Assembly: GCA_964503335.1 (NCBI GenBank)
Contig: CAZCZZ010000011.1
Coordinates: 1 to 64,000 of the forward strand
Length of the DNA: 64,000 nucleotides
Source: CAZCZZ01 sp964503335
Lineage (GTDB): Bacteria > Verrucomicrobiota > Kiritimatiellia > CAIVKH01
Direction: 5' to 3'
Part shown: in pieces, positions 43,397 through 50,818 of the stretch
How positions within the stretch are numbered: the stretch's first letter is position 1
Layout: each line of letters begins with the position of its first letter
Made by a program: the position numbers and the translations under genes
The notes under the pieces: generated by a model
What the model saw: the letters and a program-made list of their open reading frames with translations, nothing else
What the model was told of the DNA's origin: nothing
The model's database searches: none

Positions 43397-44380
43397 CTAG
43401 GCTTCTGCAAAAGCATCTGCCGCGAGCGCTGCCGCGCCCATGACACCGGCCATGTCGTCCAGTTTTGCGGCGACGATTTCCACGGTCTTCGCAAAAGAGA
43501 CCATCGCTCGCTTCGAAACCTGCTTGCGAACCTCGTCGAGAATGATTTCGGGCATCGCTTCCACGAGGCCTCCACCGAGCACGACGATATCCGGTGCCAT
43601 GAGGTTTACGGCATTGCCCACGGCGACGCCGATATGCTTCGCGGCGTTTCTCACGATCGTTTCAACTACCTTGTCGCCGGCCTTGATGGAATCGGCGAGT
43701 ACGCCGCTGCGAATGTTCGCCACATCGGTTCCCGCCACTTCCAGGAGATGTGGCGCTTCGCCGCGATACGCGGCCATGGAGCAGTCAGCGGCGATGGCGA
43801 GACGGCTGGCCACGGTTTCGAGACAGCCGCGGCGACCGCAGCCGCAGAGGCGTCCGCCCGGTTGGACGAGGACATGCCCGATCTCCATGCACGATCCGGT
43901 CTTCCCGCGGATGAGTTTGCCTTCGTATACGCAACCTCCACCGATCCCGGTGCCGGGGAAAACGCCGAGGACGCATCGCTCTTTCTTGCCGGCGCCGAAC
44001 CGGTACTCACCGAACGTGCCCGCGTCCACGTCGTTCGCGATGATCGCGTGACACTTGAACTTCTTCTCGAGAATGTCTTTCAGCTCGACGTCGTGCCAGC
44101 CGAGGTTCGGGGCTTCAAGGACAATGCCGTGGTCGAGGTCGAGCGGGCCGGGACAGCCTACTCCGATGGCGCCGATCTGGTCCTTGTCGATATGCGCTTC
44201 ATCGAGCGCTTCCTGGATGGTGTCGATCAGGCGGGCCACTCCGGCCTCGGCGCCTTCAGCGCCTTTCGTTTTCTTTCGCTTGCTGCCAAGGATGTTGAAC
44301 TTATGGTCGAAAACGCAGGCCAGCATCTTTGTGCCGCCCAGGTCGAATCCCACCCAGTACTTCCTGTCCTGATCGCCCAT
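43397..44380 (-). CDS. ROK-family sugar kinase (glucokinase-like)
   Basis: 327 residues from ATG 44380, preceded by GGGGAGC. ATP loop FDLGGTKMLACVFD, active-site Asp in IIANDVDAGTFGEYRFGAG, substrate/metal segment GTGIGGGCVYEGKLIRG, and the zinc-binding CGCGRRGCLE motif (about 185-194). Most likely phosphorylates glucose, possibly N-acetylglucosamine or another hexose. 7 bp upstream of ppx on the same strand. Some glucokinases use polyphosphate (established in other bacteria), so the location invites that test. Confidence 0.93.
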   Translation of the reverse strand: MGDQDRKYWVGFDLGGTKMLACVFDHKFNILGSKRKKTKGAEGAEAGVARLIDTIQEALDEAHIDKDQIGAIGVGCPGPLDLDHGIVLEAPNLGWHDVELKDILEKKFKCHAIIANDVDAGTFGEYRFGAGKKERCVLGVFPGTGIGGGCVYEGKLIRGKTGSCMEIGHVLVQPGGRLCGCGRRGCLETVASRLAIAADCSMAAYRGEAPHLLEVAGTDVANIRSGVLADSIKAGDKVVETIVRNAAKHIGVAVGNAVNLMAPDIVVLGGGLVEAMPEIILDEVRKQVSKRAMVSFAKTVEIVAAKLDDMAGVMGAAALAADAFAEA

Positions 44381-44550
44381 AAAAAGCTCCCCGTTTGGAG
44401 GGGCCATAGTAAGGGATAGCCGGAAAGGCCAGCAAGCCGCGTTTGATTTTGATTGTGTTACGTTCCGGGAATCGTTTGGGACGGAAGGATTCCGCTTGCG
44501 GCCTCGCGGATGCTCCGTAGAATCGCCGCCTCAACCGGAGAACCCTAACT

Positions 44551-45222
44551 ATGATGAAGCATGTCGTCCGTCTACTGGTCTGCGCGTTCCTCCTTGGCGC
44601 TGCAACGTCATCCAAGGCCCAAGGTCTAGCCCTCGGTCCCAAGATCGGCACACTTGGCCCGGGTCTGGAATTGACCGGCTACCTGACCGACAACCTCAAT
44701 TTCCGTATCGCGGGCAACTACGTGGCGTTCTCCATCACGGGTGAGGAAGACGACATCGAGTATGACGGCGATGTCCGTTTCGCCTCGGTCCTGGGCCTTC
44801 TGGATTGGTTTCCCGCGGACAACAACTTCCGAATCACCGCCGGCGTGACCTTGAATAACAACGAGATCGAGATGACGGGTGACACTTCCGAACCCACGGA
44901 AATCAACGACACGGAGTACACACCGGCCCAGATCGGCCGCCTCACGGGCGATGCCACGTTTGACGAAGTCGTGCCCTATTTCGGCATCGGATTCGGCAAC
45001 CCGCTCTGGGACGAATCCGAACAGTCGTGGAGCTTCATGTTCGACCTCGGTGTGATCTTCCAGGGAACGGCGGATGTTGAACTCGAAGCCGACGGAACAC
45101 TTGCCAATGATCCGAGCTTCCAGGCCGACCTCCAGGAAGAGGAGGACGATGCGCAGGACTTCGCGGACGACATCAAGATCTATCCTGTCCTCAGCTTCGG
45201 CGTGACCTACTACTTCTGGTAG
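44551..45222 (+). CDS. Outer-membrane beta-barrel protein
   Basis: 223 residues with a signal peptide (about 1-24, ending SSKAQG). The mature part is a run of amphipathic strands (GPGLELTGYLTDNLNFRIAGNY, FASVLGLLDWFPADNNFRITAG, FGVTYYFW) ending in an aromatic residue, the sorting signal for outer-membrane barrels. Probably an 8-stranded OmpA/OmpW-type barrel; residues about 95-140 and 175-205 form acidic loops. Specific function unknown. Divergent from the ROK gene. Confidence 0.88.
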   Translation: MMKHVVRLLVCAFLLGAATSSKAQGLALGPKIGTLGPGLELTGYLTDNLNFRIAGNYVAFSITGEEDDIEYDGDVRFASVLGLLDWFPADNNFRITAGVTLNNNEIEMTGDTSEPTEINDTEYTPAQIGRLTGDATFDEVVPYFGIGFGNPLWDESEQSWSFMFDLGVIFQGTADVELEADGTLANDPSFQADLQEEEDDAQDFADDIKIYPVLSFGVTYYFW

Positions 45223-45226
45223 GCCC

Positions 45227-45823
45227 TTGATCCAGTCCTTGCAGGCTTCAACGCCGTCCACGACCGACCTGGTCGTGGACGGCGTTCCTGTTTCCTTGGT
45301 GCTGCGGAAGAACCGTCGCGCAAGGCGCTATATCCTTCGCATCGGGCACGACGGCGCAGCGCGTGTCACGATTCCATACGGAGGGAGTCCTCACGAGGCC
45401 ATGCGGTTCTTCAAAAGGCAGGAGCCCTGGTTGATCCGGAATGTGCGCATGCACCGCGAACGCCAGGGTCAGGCACCGTCCGCGGAGCGCATCCGCGAGG
45501 CCCGGTCCGTCGGTCCGGTGCGGCTGGCAGCCCGCGCGTGGGAGCTGGCCCATCAGCACGGCATGAAACCGCTGCGCATCACCGTGCGGGGCGCGCGCTC
45601 CAAATGGGGGTCATGCAGCGTGCGGGGACATATCATGCTCAACTGGCGGCTGGCCCTCGCACCGCAATGGGTGATCGACTACGTGATCCTGCATGAGCTT
45701 ATGCATTTGAAGGAACACAACCACGGCCCGAAGTACTGGCAACTGGTGGAAGGCGCGTTTCCGGAACGTCGAAATGCCGAAGCGTGGCTGAAGCGAGAAG
45801 GGCCGATTCTGCTGACGGTCTAG
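45227..45823 (+). CDS. YgjP-like metallopeptidase domain protein
   Basis: 198 residues if read from TTG 45227. YgjP/DUF45 family: KNRRARRYILRI near the N-terminus, RSKWGSCSVRGHIMLNWRLALAP, and the zinc motif HELMHLKEHNHGPKYW with a third ligand after it. Predicted zinc protease or peptidase-like protein. The start is uncertain: TTG 45227, TTG 45239 and GTG 45275 are all possible. A 16 bp perfect hairpin (45250-45286) spans this region. Overlaps nothing upstream but begins only 4 bp after the barrel gene. Confidence 0.85.
   Translation: MIQSLQASTPSTTDLVVDGVPVSLVLRKNRRARRYILRIGHDGAARVTIPYGGSPHEAMRFFKRQEPWLIRNVRMHRERQGQAPSAERIREARSVGPVRLAARAWELAHQHGMKPLRITVRGARSKWGSCSVRGHIMLNWRLALAPQWVIDYVILHELMHLKEHNHGPKYWQLVEGAFPERRNAEAWLKREGPILLTV
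45250..45286 (+). promoter_or_regulatory. 16 bp perfect stem-loop at the start of the YgjP-like gene
   Basis: AACGCCGTCCACGACC (45250-45265) and GGTCGTGGACGGCGTT (45271-45286) pair fully around a 5 nt loop. No U-run follows (CCTGTTTCC), so it is not a standard terminator. It could terminate or protect the barrel-gene mRNA, or control YgjP translation. Confidence 0.6.
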
Positions 45824-45827
45824 CGTC

Positions 45828-46007
45828 TCAACCTTCGTCCACATCGATCGACAGCACTTCGCCCGGTTCACACGTGGCACGGATTCGCATGGGGCGACAG
45901 CAGACGGAGCAGTCTTCGATGGTCTCGTACGAGCCCCCGGACGTGTCGATCGAGACGGATACCGTTTCGTGACAGGCCGGGCACTGGAGATCTACGGAAA
46001 CAATCAT
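45828..46007 (-). CDS. CPXCG-motif zinc-ribbon mini-protein
   Basis: 59 residues, MIVSVDLQCPACHETVSV ... EDCSVCCRPM. Two Cys pairs (CPAC and CSVC) form a small zinc ribbon; this layout matches the CPXCG Cys-rich family. ATG 46007 overlaps the stop of the methyltransferase gene (ATGA), so it is translated from the same mRNA. Function unknown; very small partner proteins of this kind are common in Gram-negatives. Confidence 0.85.
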   Translation of the reverse strand: MIVSVDLQCPACHETVSVSIDTSGGSYETIEDCSVCCRPMRIRATCEPGEVLSIDVDEG

Positions 46008-46705
46008 GGCTCTTTGCGCAGCGACCAGAGGCCGGTGCACTCCGGAAGGATGATGCCCCGCTCATCCGACGCGATCTTCGCACACATGTCGTCGCCAAAG
46101 AAGAAGCGTGTAAGCCCGTTCGCCTCCTCCAGGTCGGGGAAGCGGTAGTCGGTGCGAAACCATGAGCGGGAGAAGCCGTGTCGCTCCAGTTCCGCGTAGT
46201 AAGGAACGAGTTTCGAGGGCGGGTTGGGGGAGGTCTCGCCGGTGCCGAGCGTTTCCAGAAGAAGGATTCGTCCGCCGGGGCGGACAATGCGGAGCATCTC
46301 GGCCACCACGGCGGTCAATTCGTATTGCCAGCGGTCAGGATTGTTCACCACGACATAACAGATGCTCCAGCCTGAGAGCACGATGTCGGCGCTGGAATCC
46401 GGCATGTCGATCCTCCGGTGATCGCCCACGGATGCCCGCCAGTTGCTGAAGCCCGCGTTTGTAAGCTTTGCCGACGCCACCTCCAGCATCTGCTGGGATT
46501 GGTCGAAAGCGGCGACAGAGCGAACGAGGGGCGCTATCAAACACGTCAGGCGCCCCGTGCCTGCGCCCAGCTCAACCACATCGGCTTGTGAAAGCGGGGT
46601 CGCTTCGCTCAGCGCGTGGAGAATCCGGCCTTCGTAGTCCTCGCAGGAGACGAGCCGGTCGTATTGACCCGCATGGGCGCGGTAGATTTCCTGATGATCA
46701 GGCAT
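46004..46705 (-). CDS. SAM-dependent methyltransferase
   Basis: 233 residues from ATG 46705. Class I methyltransferase: motif I VVELGAGTGRLTCL (SAM-binding Gly-rich loop) at about residue 43, acidic motif in VAAFDQSQQMLEVA, and motif III/IV region ADIVLSGWSICYVV with LRIVRPGGRILLLE. Similar to UbiE/Methyltransf_11 types. Substrate cannot be told. A longer frame to 46855 exists but includes the divergent promoter at 46739-46781 and is rejected. Confidence 0.85.
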   Translation of the reverse strand: MPDHQEIYRAHAGQYDRLVSCEDYEGRILHALSEATPLSQADVVELGAGTGRLTCLIAPLVRSVAAFDQSQQMLEVASAKLTNAGFSNWRASVGDHRRIDMPDSSADIVLSGWSICYVVVNNPDRWQYELTAVVAEMLRIVRPGGRILLLETLGTGETSPNPPSKLVPYYAELERHGFSRSWFRTDYRFPDLEEANGLTRFFFGDDMCAKIASDERGIILPECTGLWSLRKEP

Positions 46706-46738
46706 CCGTCCCCTTGTCCCGCGCCGGGCGTGAAAGAA

Positions 46739-46755
46739 AAGTAGAACTTTTACTT
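46739..46755. promoter_or_regulatory. Operator candidate of the CreD operon
   Basis: AAGTAGAACTTTTACTT; its reverse complement, AAGTAAAAGTTCTACTT, is the site at 51932-51949 minus one base. It overlaps the -35 of the promoter for 46789. Best candidate target of the winged-helix regulator encoded at 47382-47756. Confidence 0.55.
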
Positions 46756-46781
46756 GCAGAGGACTCCCGGCGCTGTATATT
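46754..46781 (+). promoter_or_regulatory. Sigma70-type promoter of the CreD operon
   Basis: TTGCAG (46754-46759), 16 bp, TATATT (46776-46781). Predicted transcription start is at or next to the ATG at 46789, and no Shine-Dalgarno site is present, so the first gene may be translated from a leaderless mRNA. Confidence 0.5.
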
Positions 46782-46788
46782 CCCAACC

Positions 46789-47385
46789 ATGGTTGCAGGA
46801 CACATACACGACGCGATCGACCAGGTGAAGCGTTTGCAGGAGGCGATCCTTTCAAAACGCCTCTTTAAGGGCTACTCCGGCAAGGCGCGTATCGTGTCGG
46901 GCGTCCTGGCGCTGGCCGGGGCGGCGGTCCTGGCTTCCGGACGTATTCCGGAGGAACCCATGATGCACCTCGCGGGGTGGGGTGTCGTCCTTGCCCTATC
47001 CCTCGTCATCAACTATGGCGCTCTCGGGTGGTGGTACCTGACCCATGAGGAGGTCCGGGCGAATCCAATGATGCTCAAGCCGGCCCTGGATGCTGTTCCC
47101 GCCCTGATTGGAGGCGCTATCCTGACGGTCGCGCTCGTGGCTGCGAAGCACTATGATCTGCTCTTTGGCGCCTGGATGCTGATGTATGGCCTGGCCCAGA
47201 CTTCGTACCGCAAGGCGCTGCCGGGCGGCGTCTACCTTACCGGACTCGCGTATATGGCCTGTGGTGCGGTACTGCTGCTCTGGCCGATATCCTTTCTTCA
47301 GCCTTGGCCGATGGGAACGATGTTTTTGCTTGGCGAATGGGCCGGAGGAATTTGTTTAATGCAAAATAAGGAAGAACTCGTATGA
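46789..47385 (+). CDS. Integral membrane protein, first gene of the CreD operon
   Basis: 198 residues. N-terminal cytoplasmic helix (MVAGHIHDAIDQVKRLQEAIL), then about six membrane helices between 35 and 190 (IVSGVLALAGAAVLASG, LAGWGVVLALSLVINYGALGWWYL, AVPALIGGAILTVALVAA, MLMYGLAQTSYRKALPGGVYL). I do not recognise a catalytic motif. Its stop overlaps the regulator start (ATGA). Conserved placement next to a winged-helix regulator suggests the regulator senses or controls this membrane protein. Confidence 0.8.
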   Translation: MVAGHIHDAIDQVKRLQEAILSKRLFKGYSGKARIVSGVLALAGAAVLASGRIPEEPMMHLAGWGVVLALSLVINYGALGWWYLTHEEVRANPMMLKPALDAVPALIGGAILTVALVAAKHYDLLFGAWMLMYGLAQTSYRKALPGGVYLTGLAYMACGAVLLLWPISFLQPWPMGTMFLLGEWAGGICLMQNKEELV

Positions 47386-47756
47386 AAAAGACCGAACCAG
47401 TCCCGTATGAAGCGTTGGAGCGCATATTCCATGAGCCGAATCGCTTTTCGATCCTGTCTGCGCTCTGCGCATCGGATGAGCCGCTTAGCTTCACGCAGAT
47501 CAAGCAAGGCTGCAACCTGACGGATGGAAACCTGAATCGACACCTCAAGGCGTTGCAGGAGGAGGGTGTTATTCGCATGGACAAGGCCTTCGTGGACTTG
47601 AAGCCACGCACAACCATCCGGCTGACCGCGAAGGGCTTGGACCGCTTCCGGGACTACCTCGTAGCGTTGGGTGACGTCCTGAAGAGCGCGCGCAAGGCCG
47701 TCCCCGCGAGACACAAGGCAGGCTGGGCCGTCTCAGGCCGCCGCGCCGAAGCCTGA
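47382..47756 (+). CDS. Winged-helix transcriptional regulator (ArsR/MarR-like, HTH_34 type)
   Basis: 124 residues. A winged helix fills the protein: FHEPNRFSILSALCASDEPL, FTQIKQGCNLTDGNLNRHLK as the recognition part, and EEGVIRMDKAFVDLKPRTTIRLTAKG as the wing. No metal- or effector-binding cysteines stand out. This family of small regulators is often next to creD-like genes (family knowledge). It is coupled to the membrane protein before it. Likely binds the AAGTA/TACTT palindromes at 46739 and 51932 (inference). Confidence 0.88.
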   Translation: MKKTEPVPYEALERIFHEPNRFSILSALCASDEPLSFTQIKQGCNLTDGNLNRHLKALQEEGVIRMDKAFVDLKPRTTIRLTAKGLDRFRDYLVALGDVLKSARKAVPARHKAGWAVSGRRAEA

Positions 47757-47836
47757 TTGTTCTGAACAGTTGAGCCGCGTTTTTGTCTATCCATATACTT
47801 TGTACTAACGATAACTCTACTAAAAAGAGCATACAC

Positions 47837-49246
47837 ATGAATAAACAGCCTGAATCAGCCTTTGAAACCCGCCCGGGCATTCCGCCACCGCTTCCGGTAT
47901 GGAAGAGGCACAAAACGCTGCTGAAAATGGCCTCTTTGGCCCTTCTCACCCTGCTCCTGATGATACCGCTAGGCCTGGTCGACGGCGTCCTCAACGAGCG
48001 CATGCACCGGCGCAACAACGCGACGATCGAAATGGCGTCCTCGTGGGGCGGTGCCCAGACCGTGGTGGGTCCGGTGCTCACTGTTCCCTATAAGTACAGG
48101 CACATGGTCCGGCGGGAAACCATGGTGAACGGACGGCTTGAATGGGTGGAAGTCGAACAAACCGATGTTGCCGATGCCCACTTCCTCCCGTCTTCCCTGC
48201 GAGTCGAGGGGACGCTCGACCCCAGTGTGCTGCATCGCGGGATCTACGAGGCCGTCGTCTATCGGGGAGGTCTCAATGTGTCGGGCAGCTTTGAAGCTCC
48301 CGTGTTTGCCGCCTGGGGTGTATCGCCTGAGGATATTCTATGGGACTCGGCCTATGTCTCGCTATCCATCACCGACCTGAGAGGCGCCCAGGAGGAACTC
48401 CTGCTGACATGGGGCGAAAAGACGTTGCCCCTTGTGCCGGGGACGGGACTGCCGGGCTTTACTTCCGGCGTACGCGCGGTGCTTGCAGGCGTGCCGCGTC
48501 CGGGGGAGAAGACCGATTTCAGCATCAAGTTTTCGCTTAATGGGAGCGATGGAATACGGTTTGCACCGCTGGGAGCGCGGAATGAAGTCAACCTGACCTC
48601 GCCCTGGCCCGATCCGAGTTTCCAGGGCGCAAACCTTCCAATTGAGCGGGACGTGTCGGCCGATGGATTCAAGGCGAGATGGCAGGCTTCCTATTATGGG
48701 CGCTCTTATCCCCAGCAATGGTCCTCACGGGATGCGTCGGCTTTTGCGCAGGCGGATGTGCTTCGATCGTCGTTCGGCGTGGACCTGATTGCTGTCGCGG
48801 ACAGCTATCGACACGTTGAGCGGGCGATCAAATACGGCGTGCTGTTCATCGTGATGGTCTTCGCGGCGTTCTTCCTTTTCGAACTCCTGGCTGGTCTACA
48901 GATTCATTCTTTCCAGTACACGCTCGTCGGAGCTGCGCTCTGCCTGTTTTACCTGGCGTTGCTCTCGTTGTCGGAGTTTCTCTCCTTCAGCGTGGCCTAT
49001 GCCGCGGGCGCAACGGCTTCGACGGTGATGATCGCCCTCTACTGCGCGCGTATACTGCGTAGCGGCAAGCGCGCGTCGATCGTCGCCGCAGAACTGGGCC
49101 TCATCTACGGAATCCTTTTCGTCATCCTGCGCCTTCAGGACTACTCGCTGCTCTTCGGTACCGCCGGGCTGTTCGCCACGCTGGGCATCGTGATGTTCGC
49201 CACGCGGAATATCGACTGGTACGCCCGTGACGAGGAGTGCGCGTGA
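47837..49246 (+). CDS. creD: CreD-like inner-membrane protein
   Basis: 469 residues. First membrane helix at about 32-50, then a large periplasmic domain starting with the family signature RRNNATIEMASSWGGAQTVVGPVLTVPY, and about five helices in the last 140 residues (FIVMVFAAFFLFELLAGLQIHSFQYTLVG is the conserved re-entry). CreD proteins affect envelope integrity and colicin tolerance in E. coli and beta-lactam response in Aeromonas; the molecular role is unknown. ATG 47837 is chosen over the earlier in-frame start because of the hydrophobic topology. 80 bp after the regulator, with a TACTTTGTACT motif in the gap (weak operator resemblance). Confidence 0.93.
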   Translation: MNKQPESAFETRPGIPPPLPVWKRHKTLLKMASLALLTLLLMIPLGLVDGVLNERMHRRNNATIEMASSWGGAQTVVGPVLTVPYKYRHMVRRETMVNGRLEWVEVEQTDVADAHFLPSSLRVEGTLDPSVLHRGIYEAVVYRGGLNVSGSFEAPVFAAWGVSPEDILWDSAYVSLSITDLRGAQEELLLTWGEKTLPLVPGTGLPGFTSGVRAVLAGVPRPGEKTDFSIKFSLNGSDGIRFAPLGARNEVNLTSPWPDPSFQGANLPIERDVSADGFKARWQASYYGRSYPQQWSSRDASAFAQADVLRSSFGVDLIAVADSYRHVERAIKYGVLFIVMVFAAFFLFELLAGLQIHSFQYTLVGAALCLFYLALLSLSEFLSFSVAYAAGATASTVMIALYCARILRSGKRASIVAAELGLIYGILFVILRLQDYSLLFGTAGLFATLGIVMFATRNIDWYARDEECA

Positions 49247-49983
49247 ACAACGAATCCATGAACCCCGCAAAGGAAAATATGAACGAGAACGAAGCGAACC
49301 ACGCTAGCCCTGGCGCCACATCCTCACCGCCACCGGTGAGCCCACCGGGTTCGTTGGTGGATCGGCTCCTGCGCCAGCCCCGACAGTTGCGTGAGGAACT
49401 GGATCGACAGCCGCTGCCGACGAGTCTTGCCTTGATAGCCCTGATGGCCGCCTGCTTCACGGCTTACGGCCTGGTGGTGGGATCCTTCTCAGGTTCTGAG
49501 CAATACTGGATGGCACCCGCGAAGATTCTCATCGCCGCACTCCTCAGTGCGCTCATCTGTTGGCCCAGTCTGCACATCCTTGCGTGCCTGGAAGGAGGGC
49601 GGCAGACGATGCATCAAAGCGGCGCCGCCTTGCTGATGAGCGTGGCGCTCACGGGTCTGCTGCTCATCGGTTTTGCGCCTGTGGCCTGGGTCTTTTCCCA
49701 ATCCACCAACGCCGGAGCCTTCATGGGGCTGCTGCATCTGTCCTTCCTGATCTGCGCGCTCCGCTTTGGCATGCGACTGCTCCGCTGGAGTCTTGCCGAC
49801 ATCAACGGCGAACGAGCATCCAGGTCCCTCGGGCTTTGGGTGACGATCTTTGTGCTCGTCTGCTTTCAAATGTGCACGGCGGCGCGGCCCCTCGTGGGGC
49901 CTTTCAATGGATACCAGCTAGCGGAGAAGAAGTTCTTTGTCATGCACTGGATTGATGCAATCGACGGAAGGACGGACCGCTGA
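49243..49983 (+). CDS. Polytopic membrane protein after creD (paralogue A)
   Basis: About 246 residues from GTG 49243, which overlaps the creD stop (GTGA); GTG 49237 or ATG 49258 are alternatives. A Pro/Ser-rich N-terminus and the LRQPRQLREELDRQPLP segment precede about six membrane helices (SLALIALMAACFTAYGLVVG, PAKILIAALLSALICWPSLHILACL, MSVALTGLLLIGFAPVAWVFSQ). Shares layout with the next gene: GS-FSG-EQ near helix 1, A-KI/KMP before helix 2, and a closing LVGPF/PLLNP segment. Function unknown; part of the CreD unit by overlap. Confidence 0.8.
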   Translation: MNNESMNPAKENMNENEANHASPGATSSPPPVSPPGSLVDRLLRQPRQLREELDRQPLPTSLALIALMAACFTAYGLVVGSFSGSEQYWMAPAKILIAALLSALICWPSLHILACLEGGRQTMHQSGAALLMSVALTGLLLIGFAPVAWVFSQSTNAGAFMGLLHLSFLICALRFGMRLLRWSLADINGERASRSLGLWVTIFVLVCFQMCTAARPLVGPFNGYQLAEKKFFVMHWIDAIDGRTDR

Positions 49984-50669
49984 TGTGGCCCGGGCCCGCA
50001 ATGATCTGCCGACAGGATGAAGCGCTCATCTCTTCGCTCGATGAGCCGCGTGCGCACTCCCGCACGCTGTTCGGTGCGGCGACGGTGGTCATTGCGGGCT
50101 CGGCGATTTACGGGGTCTCCTTCGGTTGCTGGCGATCACCGGAGCAGGCCATCATCGCTGCCATCAAGATGCCCATGCTGATGGTTGCGGTGATCGTCAC
50201 CGCCGGACTGATCAACGCGCTGCTTGCCGCGATCATTCATCCGGGATTCACCCGCTGGCACGTGGGGTATGGGATGCTCTCGGGCTTCGCCGTCACGGCC
50301 TCGGTCCTCGGTGCCTTTTCCCCAGTGCTCGTATTCTTTGCGATGCAGGCGCCTGCCCCGGATTCACCGGATGCGATGGTGACCTATCGCGTCATTCTCC
50401 TCATCCATACGTCGTGCGTGGGAATCGCCGGCACTGCGGGCTTCCTGCGGCTCCGCTCGCTTCTGCTTCGGCTCACAGGCTGCCCGGAACGAGCCCGACA
50501 CGTGCTTCTAGCGTGGATTGCGACGTGCGGGCTGGCAGGCTTTGAATGGTCGTGGCTTTTGAGTCCCTTCCTAGCTCGGCCCGATATGCCGGTTCCACTT
50601 CTTAACCCCATCGCGTTCTCCTGCAACGTCTTCGAATATATATGGCGCGCCATCGCAGGCACTCTGTGA
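49983..50669 (+). CDS. Polytopic membrane protein after creD (paralogue B)
   Basis: 228 residues; its ATG overlaps the stop of the preceding gene (TGATG). About six membrane helices. Helix pattern and short motifs (AAIKMPMLMVAVIVTAGLINALLAA, PDAMVTYRVILLIHT, MPVPLLNPIAFSCNVFEYIWRA) parallel paralogue A, suggesting an ancient duplication. No enzymatic motif. Probably forms a complex with its neighbours. Confidence 0.8.
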   Translation: MWPGPAMICRQDEALISSLDEPRAHSRTLFGAATVVIAGSAIYGVSFGCWRSPEQAIIAAIKMPMLMVAVIVTAGLINALLAAIIHPGFTRWHVGYGMLSGFAVTASVLGAFSPVLVFFAMQAPAPDSPDAMVTYRVILLIHTSCVGIAGTAGFLRLRSLLLRLTGCPERARHVLLAWIATCGLAGFEWSWLLSPFLARPDMPVPLLNPIAFSCNVFEYIWRAIAGTL

Positions 50670-50677
50670 AAGGAACC

Positions 50678-50818
50678 ATGAAAAATCAGACACAAACCCA
50701 GCACACTCGCCGGAGCGCACGCCCGGGCAACCGTCCGCGTCCGCTCTTCCCCGCACCCCTGCCGTTGAAAATGTTGCGACGCTGTGCGAAGTACTTCAAA
50801 GAGGTCGTGCGTCAATGA
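50678..50818 (+). CDS. 46-residue basic small protein
   Basis: ATG 50678 after GAAAGGAACC (good ribosome site), 46 codons, and its TGA overlaps the ATG of the next gene (ATGA at 50815-50818). The first half is Arg/Pro-rich (HTRRSARPGNRPRPLFP), the second amphipathic and basic (LKMLRRCAKYFKEVVRQ). Seamless fit between coupled genes and a ribosome site on each side support real translation. It might be a small subunit binding acidic lipids or a coupling leader; function unknown. Confidence 0.6.
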   Translation: MKNQTQTQHTRRSARPGNRPRPLFPAPLPLKMLRRCAKYFKEVVRQ

